Shown here one piece after another: positions 55,501 through 64,000 of a DNA stretch of 64,000 nucleotides. The notes below the pieces were generated by a model. The model worked only from the letters and a program-made list of their open reading frames with translations, ran no database searches and was not told the DNA's origin. This DNA is from Kingdonia uniflora (Eukaryota > Streptophyta > Magnoliopsida > Ranunculales > Circaeasteraceae), in the NCBI GenBank assembly GCA_014058105.1, contig JACGCM010001844.1:992001-1056000 (forward strand), in the 5' to 3' direction. The position numbers were made by a program, and so were the translations under genes. Position 1 is the stretch's first letter, and every line of letters starts with the position of its first letter.

Positions 55501-58500
55501 TCAATGTTGAACACCATCTTGTGAGTTGGATCTTAGAACCAAGGCACCCACAAAATGCACCGCTAAACTTGTAATAGGCGAGTATAGAAAATCCATGTGG
55601 TAGCTTAGAATTCCTCCCTAAGGAATTTTCATTCGTTCTACTACCATCAATGTTGAACACCATCTTGTGAGTTGAATCTTAGAGCCAAGGCACCCATGAC
55701 TACCTTAGATTCCATGATAACGGGGCTTGAGCACCCCCCCCCCCCCCCCCCCCATTTGTAGCTACAAACTTGATTCCTCCTTCATGAGTATGTACTCTTT
55801 TTTTTGAAGAAGTTCATGAGTATCTACTACTTCAAAGTGTCTTGTATTTCTTTATATCCAGATGTGATACACTGTGAGCAAGAGAAAGCTTTCGCCAGAA
55901 TTTTATTTTCAAAAAGTAGCTTTGTTAACACTTCACCCAATTCTGCATCCCAACAATTTTTTTCACTCGAGTATTTCAAACTATTAAGGACAACACCCAG
56001 ATTATCAAAATGAACAAGTTTTGACAGATTTTCTTCGAGAAACTATACTTTGAAGTTGAAATAGAGACGGTCTTTGTTTTCCTGAGTAGCATCCCATTTT
56101 GCAGTAGATAAAATCTGTTTTAAACTATGTAACATGGACACTCCATATTCCAAAAAAAATCCGTGTCCAAACGTGTCGGACACACGACACTCGTGTCGAC
56201 ACTCCAACATACACTTCTTGCTTAGATCATAACCTTTTTGGCATAGCTTTTAGAAAGTTTTCAATACTTATATATGTTATTCAACCGTACTAACTAGTAT
56301 CATTGTTATTTGTTTGTTATTAGTCGTAAATTAACCCATAAGTTAATATAACCCATTAGTGTTGGGACTTGTTTGTTATTAGTCGTAAAAATATGTCGTA
56401 AATTAACCCATAAATGTGTTAGATAGGTTAAGTAACCAACATAAGCATAGTAGAAAATAAGAAATAAAATTTTTACAGCCGTGTCCCCGTTTTTATATAT
56501 TTTTGGGTCGCCGTGTCCGACACCGACACCCGTATCCGTGTCGTTGTTACGTAGGTTTTAAATCTATCCATTGTTGTCTACTATGATAAAAAGGTGTTTA
56601 AACTATAACTTACCATATAATGCCAAGTAATCTTTGACTTTGAAGTACTTAATCCCATTCCCCCCTTCTCTCTCTCCTTTTCCCTTTCCAAACTACTCTA
56701 GCAGCTTTTCCATAGGAAGGAGAGTCAACAGTGGAGACTTTATTCCATTACTTTGCGTCTACTACTTCAAAGTGTCTTGTACTTCTTTATATCCAGATGT
56801 GATACACTGTGAGCAAGAGAAAGCTTTCGCCAAAATTTTATTTTCAAAAAGTAGCTTTGCTGACACTTCACCCAATTCTGCATCCCAACAATTTTTCTCA
56901 CTCGAGTATTTCAAACTATTAAGGACAACACCCAAATTATCAAAATGAACAAGTTTTGACAGATTTTCTTTGAGAAACTATACTTTGAAGTTGAAATAGA
57001 GACGGTCTTTGTTTTCCTGAGTAGCATCCCATTTTGCAGTAGATAAAATCTGTTTTAAACTATGTAACATGGACACTCCATATTCCAAAAAAAATCCGTG
57101 TCCAAACGTGTCGGACACACCGACACTCGTGTCGACACTCCAACATACACTTCTTGCTTAGATCATAACCTTTTTGGCATAGCTTTTAGAAAGTTTTCAA
57201 TTCTTATGCATGTTATTCAACCATACTAACTAGTATTATTGTTTTTTGTTTGTTATTAGTCGTAAATTAACCCATAAGTGTTGGGACTTGTTTGTTATTA
57301 GTCTTAAAAATGTTGTAAATTAACCCATAAGTGTGTTAGATAGGTTAAGTAACCAACATAAGCATAGTAGAAAATAAGAAATAAAATTTTTACAGCCGTG
57401 TCTCCGTTTTTACATATTTTTGGGTCGCCGTGTCCGACACCGACACCCGTATCTGTGTCGTTGTTACCTAGGTTTTAAATCTATCCATTGTTGCCTACTA
57501 TGATAAAATGGTGTTTGAACTATAACTTACAATATAATGCCAAGTAAACGTTGAAGTACTTAATCCCATTCCCCCCTTCTCTCTCTCCTTTTCCCTTTCC
57601 AAACTACTCTAGCAGCTTTTCCATAGGAAGGAGAGTCAACAGTGGAGACTTTATTCCATTACTTTGCGTAACTTCTGATCATACTATAGTAGTGGGAATT
57701 GGTATCAGTTATAGTGCTCAATCTTTTGATTTTCTCAGCCCGCCGCAAAGGCGTATTTCTTCCCCAAAATGTAAAACAACTCAATTTGAGTCCTTTTTAT
57801 GTACTCAAATTCTTCTATTATTAAGGAACTAAGGCATTCGTCAATTTGTCTTAAATCAACAAATATCATTTTCAAACTTGGCTTGTAGTTTTCAAGCTCT
57901 GAACTGAAGTAGATTGGTGTGGGTTGACTATTGTAGGATAAGTTCACCCATTACTTCAACACACACTACTGAAGATTATACACACCATTGAAGGTTTCTT
58001 TATGTTTTCACTTTTCTACCATCTAATTAAGCGTATGATACATTATACATATGTACTAGTTTATGATTGTTCAGCACTGAATACAGATTTTAAGTGAGAA
58101 TATTTTGGAGGTGAGTTGGAATGGTAAATGTGAGACACGGTAACAACTTTGTGAGCATAAATGTTTTTTTCCGAAAACATTGAGAGCTTGTTAGTCAAGC
58201 TTTCTTAGTATTTTTAAAACAGCGAAGTCAGAGGCTAAGGATAGAAAGAAATAGACGGTCTGAGTTCGTTATGTTAAAAAGTCGAATGTGACCTTTTAAA
58301 TTACCGCTTAACAAATTTTGAAATATGGTTCAAGCCGACGATCAATGCTTATAGAGTAAATTAAGAGGGGTGCTCATGAGATCGTATAAAAGGTTTAGAA
58401 TTAACTGCAGTTCCAAGTGAACCTCTAGGAGTACATGCAACTTCGCAAAATCTATATAGACTATTGTTGTTGTCTGTATGTCTTCTGACGTTTTTTACCT

Positions 58501-60883
58501 CTCTTGGATGTTTGGTACTTGGAAGAATCAGTTCTTAGGGTAGAAAACATCTCGTCATGGTTGGCAGAGATCTAAACTAGAACACATCTTATTACCTTGT
58601 TTAGTACATTTGAGCATCTTTAAGGGAAATAATTCTAGGATTTGTGGAACCTGCTATTCTCACCTGCTTTTGTTCCATAGTAAAAAAAAATTACAATAGG
58701 TGAAGTAACATATTCTTGGTGGTGCGTACTTTGTGTGAATCTGTGTTGCTTGGTGAACCTAAACCGATCTGAATATCCACGTTAATTGTTGTTTTTTCGC
58801 CCAACCATCCTTGTCTAACTCAAGAAATCTTTTTAGCCCTTTTGTTCTTCACCCAACCAAATGGATTTGAACTTAGTCTACAGTTCTGTGTTTTGATAAA
58901 TTTGAAATTTTACAAGTGTTATGGACTTTGAGATCCCATTGTGGAATTTGCTGTCAAATAATCAAAACAATCTAAGCGAAGGAGCTCTTTTTTTCTGAGA
59001 AGCTAAAAGTAATTTAGTGGTCAACTCAAAAGAACATTTGCGAGGTGGAAAGAACACAACCTGAATGAACTCTTCAACATTTTTCTGGTCTTCATAAATA
59101 AAGGTGGAAGAGAGATGGAGTCTGTTAATCTGACCTTCCTGGCTCTAATCAGGTTTGGAGGATAAATTGTGTTTGTTCATTGTTATTTACAGATATAAAC
59201 AATGACCCAAGAGGAGTAAATATTTTTCTTTCTTTTGTTTTGAATTTTTGTGACCTTGGCATCTAAAACATTGTGTTTGGATTGGCTACCATATGAAGAA
59301 GATATTGACCTCGATAGAAAAAATTCCCTATTGGGGTAACCCACATAGATGGTATTAATAAATATGTGCGCGTCTGTGTATAGTAATTATTGTGTTTCGA
59401 ATTTTGGAAAAATGGAAAAATCCATACTCAGCTCATAATAGTTGAGCATTGATGTGAAAAGGGGGCACCATTGAAAAAAAATCTTTCTTCTTATGGACAG
59501 GGTCTTAAATTATATCCCTCCCATCTCTTCCTATGCCTGTATATAAGTTATTAACTTATATGGTCTGTGAAAATCTTTTAAGATTTCCATTTTGCTTACT
59601 GTATATATAATATTCATCTTCCTCATTTATTGTGCATTTTTAATAACATGCAGGGTTTCAGAAAAGTTGATCCAGACCGCTGGGAATTTGCAAATGAAGG
59701 GTTTCTAAAAGGTCAAAAACACTTGTTAAAAACCATTAATAGACGGAAGTCCTCTGCGGTACAAAGCCATCAACCACAACCTCAGACACAAACTACTTCA
59801 GTTGGAGCATGCGTCGAAGTCGGTAAATTTGGACTTGAAGAGGAGATTGAGAGACTCAAACGAGATAAAAATGTGCTAATGCAAGAACTCGTTCGGCTTA
59901 GACAGCAGCAACAATCAACAGATAACCAGTTGCTAACCCTCGGGCAACGGCTTCAAGGGATGGAACAACGTCAGCAGCAAATGATGTCTTTTCTTGCAAA
60001 GGCCATGCAGAGTCCCGGGTTCTTAGCACAGTTGGTGCAACAACAGAGTGATAGCAATAACCGGCGGATCGTTGGAGTAAGCAAAAAGCGCAGATTACCT
60101 AAACATGAAGATAAGCTGGAGGATGGACAAATTATTAAGTACCAGCCTTTGATGAACGAGGCAGCAAAAGCAATGTTGATGCAGATACTGAAAATTGATA
60201 CCCCAGATAACAACTTCTTGATTAATAATGGGTTAGAAATTAGTGGTACGCCTTCATCTGGATTGACGCTGTCAGAGGTTTCGCCAAGTTTCGAAGGGTT
60301 TCCGGCTATTCTTCCCTCGTCCGAAGCTATATCAGAGATTCAATCATCATCCTCTGGTGTAATAACAACAGATATGGCATCAACCTCAATGTGTGATGAA
60401 AATATAGGTCACATGGATCCCGCTGATCTGCTTCAGTTTGACACGGTTTTGCCTGAATTCCCGCAAATAGAAGGAATGTTGTCGGAACAGGGGGGTACCG
60501 AGAACGGCAATGGAGGGCAGTACATGGACTCAATGTCCTTAGAGATTGATGAAGCTTTATCTCTACAAACGGACGAGTTTCTGGCTGATCCTGAAACAAA
60601 TATCTATGATGATACACAACTTCCGGGCATAAATGACATTTTTTGGGAACAGTTTCTAGGGCATAACCAACTAGCAGGAGACACTGATGAAATGTACTTG
60701 AGCACACCTGAAAATGCTTCAAAGGAGGAGGCGGTTCAGCCAGGTCAAGAGAATGTATGGAACAAAGGTCAGAACATGGAGGTGGCTCAGCCAGGTCAAG
60801 AGAATGGATGGAACAAAGGTCAGAATATGGAGCACCTTACAGAACAGATGGGGCTTCTCACGTCAGAGACTAAAGGAAGGTGA
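52541..60883 (+). CDS. HSFA1: Class A1 heat-stress transcription factor (two coding exons)
   Basis: Master activator of heat-response genes: trimers bind GAA/TTC repeats. Exons 52,541-52,774 (78 codons) and 59,654-60,883 (409 codons plus stop) join at the conserved QLNTY/GFRKV site, phase 0, giving 487 aa. DNA-binding domain about 19-111 ([13 protein letters not shown]...[11 protein letters not shown]; then [20 protein letters not shown]). HR-A/B coiled coil about 137-205, with the long class A insert. [10 protein letters not shown] 222-228. AHA activator [10 protein letters not shown] 404-413. C-terminal export-type [12 protein letters not shown] 472-483. A 51-bp tandem duplication repeats 17 residues (438-454 and 455-471). 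The donor is TAT/GTATGT and the acceptor is ACATGCAG. Which A1 paralogue it is cannot be settled here. Confidence 0.96.
55105..55371 (-). pseudogene. Unrecognised antisense frame in the HSF intron
   Basis: 88 codons reading [20 protein letters not shown], then [20 protein letters not shown]. It stands next to a stretch (55,663-55,480) that translates [20 protein letters not shown] and is duplicated with the 126-bp repeat. The NIDGS phrase recalls the RNase H of LINE-type elements, so the pair may be a fragment of such an element; not certain. Confidence 0.3.
55426..55700. repeat. 126-bp tandem duplication
   Basis: aaaatgcaccgctaaacttgt starts at 55,426 and again at 55,552; the copies agree apart from a few changes. 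Confidence 0.92.
55734..55753. repeat. Poly-C tract of 20 bases
   Basis: Twenty consecutive C residues between gca and attt. Homopolymers of this length are prone to assembly and sequencing length errors. Confidence 0.9.
55820..57669. repeat. Tandem duplication with a unit of about 936 bp
   Basis: ctacttcaaagtgtcttgta starts at about 55,826 and 56,762. Both copies run through the gtgtcggacaca and gtgtccgacaccgacaccc stretches to gtggagactttattccattactttgcgt (ending about 56,756 and 57,669). Copy 2 is about 20 bp shorter through small deletions. Confidence 0.92.
60728..60829 (+). repeat. 51-bp in-frame tandem duplication in HSF exon 2
   Basis: 60,728-60,778 and 60,779-60,829 differ at only a few positions. 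Each encodes the E-(A/V)-(V/A)-QPGQEN-x-WNKGQNM block between the AHA motif and the C-terminal export signal. Confidence 0.95.
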
Positions 60884-62216
60884 TTTACCGTGTACTAAAT
60901 GTATATAGTGCTCCTGCAGCCTTTTGTTGGTAAAATCTTGACTGATCCTCAGCATTTTCATCACCATTGTTATCCTCATTGGCCTACCAGCAGTTTAAAG
61001 ATAGAATACATCTTTGGTATCATTGTATTGTCTGGCCTAGCGAAAAAGGGTTTCTGTTGGAGCAAAGTAACATAATTTTCTCTTTTGGAGGAATTGTAAA
61101 AGCTTATCCCAGTTTGGGCGTTACACGTATAATAGTAAGATCGTCACACATGTTTGTTTGTGTTTGTTTTTTTGTGAACCTAGTTAAAATTGAGAATGAG
61201 TTTGATTTTTCTGCACTTTCTAAACTTGAATCACCATAACAAAGTACCATATAGATATGTACTCCTTAGATACGACTTCTTTTACCTTTTGGTTGTTTTG
61301 AGCTTGTGTGACAGTGACATGAATTTAGAAGTTTCATCAACATCAAAGTTGAAATCACAAGTGAGACTCTTATTAGATTTTTTTTTTCTGTTTCCCCAAG
61401 TACTGTGTAGGGGCTTTCAAGATATGGCGGTCTTGTTATTGTTCTCCATATAATTCTCTCTTTGCAGTTATAACTGAAGTCTTCCCTAGCACGATGAATG
61501 CAATTGGCATGAAAATGTGTAGATATCAGAAGCCCCTCGTTCGGTTATCTACCTTCTGGGTTTGACCTCAGATGTTCAATTGAGACATCCCGTGTCTGTT
61601 GTTACTTGTTAATATATATGCACTGTATTCGTTGGTGTTTGGGTTCAATATGCACGGTGTTTGGATAACTCTGCGTACATACATATAGTACATATTTCAC
61701 TCCAATCTCCATCCCTTCCTCTTGCTATTCCTGTTTTTCTCTTGCTCTACCTCAACAGAAACCACTGTTGGATGTTGTAGCAGCAACCACAATATATATA
61801 GGGGATACTTACCTGGTTGGTTACCTTGCCTGATATCTTGTAGTGGATCAACCAACTTTTGAAGTTTATAATTGAGCGATTTAGACTATGCCCCTGAATA
61901 AAGCCAATATTGGGGTATACCCACACCTGCTCTCTTTTCCCCCGGTTCAACGAGTGGACTTGACTTGACCAGTCCAACTTGGTTGAATTATTCAGACTAC
62001 CCTTTACTCAAATAATACTGTTATACTCGCTCTCTCGCTCACTTTCAATAATTTTTATCTCGAGATCTGTAATAAAATACAAAGGCCCATATCTCTTTAA
62101 AATATGACCATTGGCCAGGTCATCGCCACATAATTCAAAAGTGCTTCTTCTCATCTTTAAATTCATAACTTCTTCTTCTCCTGCTTGAAGAAAAATTATA
62201 TCTCATCTTTAAATTA
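60884..62216. other. 3' region of HSF and intergenic DNA
   Basis: 3' UTR and flanking DNA of the HSF gene. No other gene or clear repeat seen. Short open frames on both strands lack coding signs. Confidence 0.5.
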
Positions 62217-62548
62217 ATGAGTGGTGGTGAATCTTCTCAGGTAAGCATCTGGGTTATGTCATTACTCTAAAAATTTATGGGTTTGTAGCTCTTTTTTTTT
62301 TGTTTATACCATTAACGCATTGTTTCAAGCTTTGGGGTGTAATGACGAATTGCAAACATTTTTTTGGGGGGTAAATCTAAATTATTGTTCATACTTTGTA
62401 GGTTGAAACTTGTCATATTTTTACAAAATTTTACGAAATTATAGAACCATGCTCCCATAACATAGAAGCTTGTCCTTGGGTATACAGTAAATGCAAGAAA
62501 CCAAATTGCAATGGAATCATGAAGATAAATAATCCACAATACAATTGA
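62217..62548 (+). pseudogene. Second GRF-type zinc-finger gene start, truncated
   Basis: Exon 1, 62,217-62,240 (MSGGESSQ), donor CAG/GTAAGC; exon 2 from 62,402 (acceptor TTTGTAG) encodes VETCHIFTKFYEIIEPCSHN and IEACPWVYSKCKKPNCNGIM, then KINNPQYN and TGA. The CPW-x-Y-x-x-x-K-x-P-x-C-x-GIMK block matches the minus-strand protein at 51,677-52,335 (CPWIYTSYKSPDCDGIMK). Homology stops where element D begins, so the rest of the gene was displaced by that insertion; the stop codon overlaps the proposed LTR end. Confidence 0.65.
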
Positions 62549-62869
62549 GAAGCTTTTAGTTAGTAGAGAAACACGAAGAACACCAATTGGTTTGAAAAAA
62601 TAGAGATTCGATTACTTAAACTTGAAGTAATTACAATGAAAAATCGCAAATCCTAGGCTTCTCCCAGAACTCTCTTCAGATCGAACATAACCTAGAAAAT
62701 AACCTAAGTTCCATTTATATACTAGGGAACTCAAAAATCATAAAAGAACGGATCTCGAGGCAAAACAACGCATGAGAATCCAAAACAACGCCAAAGTCGT
62801 TCGAACGACACTCAACTTCGTTTGAACGACTTTACAAATCTTCAAATAACTCTAGATCCTCCTGGATCA
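62546..62869 (-). repeat. 3' LTR of element D
   Basis: On the minus strand begins TGATCCAGGAGGATCTAGA, parallel to TGACCCAGGAGGATCTAAA of element A, and probably ends TTCTCA at 62,546. Carries gtcgttcgaacgac palindromes analogous to the TTCGAA motifs of the A LTR. The left border is inferred from TG/CA and from the end of the GRF homology. Confidence 0.6.
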
Positions 62870-62902
62870 TGGCACCCCCCTTTAGGAGTCTCGAGCTCCT
62901 GC

Positions 62903-64000
62903 TCAAGCTAGAACTGGAGATGTGGGAACGCGGCGATGCTCATTCCCTGTTGTACCACTTCGACTTACTCGGTAGCTGACCCTTCTTCCCAACTCGGAAC
63001 AAATCAATAACACCCCGTCTTGTAGTATGAACCTTCCACTCGAGAATACCATCCTCTGGCAATGGATCATCTTTGTCCATCCATAAGTCATCAATTGACG
63101 GTAGGTGAGTATCGATTGCAGAGTCTTCATCCAAAAAAATGGTTCAAACAACTTTAAATGATCGGCATTAATCACCGAATACATCTTCATAAAAGGTGGC
63201 AAATCCAACTGGAATGCATTGTCACCAATCTTTTTGAGTATAAAAAACGAACCATAATAGATAGGTTTGAGCTTCTTACCTTCCCCCTTAAGCCGTTCCT
63301 TACCCAAATACAACCAAACGAGGACGCCCTCAAGAAAAGTACACTTAACTCTATGTTTGTCGTGGCGAGTCTTATACTTTGCTTGAGTCTTCTTCAACTG
63401 AGCTTCAATCACCTCATGAACCTTGCCGATCCTCTTAATAAAACGCTGAGCTTTAACCTGCTCCTCTTCCTCCTTCCCTGACACTGTCTTGTTGCCAAGA
63501 CTAAACGCCAAATCAAAAGGGTTTTGCAGCAAGCACCCCAAACAAACTTCAAAATGAGACTTCAACGTGAAACCATGAATCGCCCGGTTGAACGCAAACT
63601 GAAGATATGTTAAACTCTCATCCCAAGTCTTAGGATGCTTAGAATGAAATCCCCGTAATAAATGTACCAAAGTGCGATTAACGACCTATGTTTGCCCGTC
63701 AGTCTGCCGATGAAAAACGGTACTTCTCTTCAACTTAGTGTCCATCATCCCCCATAACGATCTCCAGAAATGCCTCAAAAACGACTATCCTTATCATAAA
63801 TAATAGAAGAAGGGAGCCCAAAATACCTCTAGACGTCTCTGAAAAACAATCGCGCTGCTCATTCCCCTATGACCGTCCTCTGGCATAAAATAAAAATAAT
63901 CATCTTGCTGAATCGATCCACCACCACAAACAAATAGTCATTCTTACACCTGGTCATGGGCAAACCACCCATAAAATCCATCAAAATATTCTCCCAAGGT
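62903..64000 (-). pseudogene. Element D integrase, C-terminal two thirds
   Basis: Open frame 63,670-62,903 with HPKTWDESLTYLQFAFNRAI, LVWLYLGKERLKGEGKKLKP and FILKKIGDNAFQLDLPPFMK. A frameshift near 63,140 moves the tail (DSAIDTHLPSIDDLWMDKDD, GKKGQLPSKSKWYNRE) to 63,134-62,940. Upstream of 63,670 the core continues to the window edge in other frames (TAG near 63,687). Longest open copy of the three integrase tails in the window. Confidence 0.85.

Larger units (their letters stand above)
52775..59653 (+). other. 6,879-bp intron of the HSF gene
   Basis: The position is the conserved HSF DNA-binding-domain intron, but it is far longer than the few hundred bases common in plants. The first 2.6 kb has no recognisable repeat. 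55,426-57,669 is built of tandem duplications (listed separately). The rest is AT-rich with short open frames of no coding value. Confidence 0.85.
62546..64000 (-). mobile_element. Element D: Ty3/gypsy retrotransposon of the element A family, runs off the window
   Basis: Minus strand: integrase (64,000-62,903), purine tract GGGGGGTGCCA, then LTR. It repeats the integrase tail of element A almost word for word. Confidence 0.85.

Noticed and set aside
56155..57440. gtgtccgacaccgacacccgt blocks as regulatory heat-shock or recombination sites
   Set aside because: They lie in a duplicated repeat unit and lack GAA/TTC spacing; more likely part of an old transposon end.
59630..59653. In-frame ATG giving eight extra residues before the second HSF exon
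   Set aside because: The ACATGCAG acceptor and the conserved QLNTY/GFRKV junction show these bases are intron.

Overview
The window looks like nuclear DNA from a flowering plant. It has introns with GT..AG borders, a plant class A heat-stress transcription factor, plant-type Ty3/gypsy retroelements, CACTA- and Mutator-type DNA transposon debris, and AT-rich intergenic DNA. Nothing in it is bacterial. Roughly three quarters is repeat-derived, and species cannot be named from the sequence alone. Only the heat-stress factor reads as a fully intact host gene. A partial ubiquitin-specific protease gene lies at the left edge, and two broken members of a GRF/CCHC zinc-finger family flank the heat-stress factor.

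Layout. 1-4,020: exons of a ubiquitin-specific protease on the minus strand, running off the left edge, then long noncoding sequence. 4,020-6,270: ends of CACTA-like transposons and a 4 x 40 bp tandem repeat. 6,275-36,975: a nested retrotransposon complex. The host is a decayed Ty3/gypsy element (A, + strand) preceded by a truncated tandem copy (integrase tail plus shared LTR). Element B (9,680-21,872, minus strand) is inserted in A's reverse transcriptase with a perfect 5-bp target duplication (gttat). Element C (22,260-34,446, minus strand) is inserted between A's RT and RNase H with a 4/5 matching duplication. A's reading frame closes across both sites. 37,000-42,718: a transposon-like segment bounded by an inverted repeat and a 92-bp direct repeat, a TRIM-like element, and the probable start of a Mutator-like transposase gene. 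42,719-48,824: the 5' half of a chromovirus-like gypsy element whose long LTR was invaded by a complete 1,741-bp non-autonomous LTR element (TSD gttgt). 48,825-50,410: a core-deleted Mutator-like transposase. 51,046-52,335: minus-strand acidic and GRF/CCHC/GRF zinc-finger reading frames. 52,475-60,883: an HSFA1-type gene (uORF, two coding exons, 6.9-kb repeat-filled intron). 62,217-62,548: a second GRF-family gene start, truncated by another gypsy element (D) that runs off the right edge.

The most interesting content is on the plus strand of elements B and C, antisense to their gag-pol genes. Both carry a spliced gene with a shared domain and a C-terminal coiled-coil region, and both carry a separate small gene family (about 65-110 codons) behind TATA-like boxes. 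The small gene is tandemly duplicated in B, and the order of the two antisense genes differs between B and C. Both elements also hold a tandem array (about 195 bp in B, about 43 bp in C) between the integrase and the antisense genes. Antisense ORFs and 3' tandem arrays are known for Tat-lineage plant gypsy elements; the duplicated small gene family is what I do not recognise.
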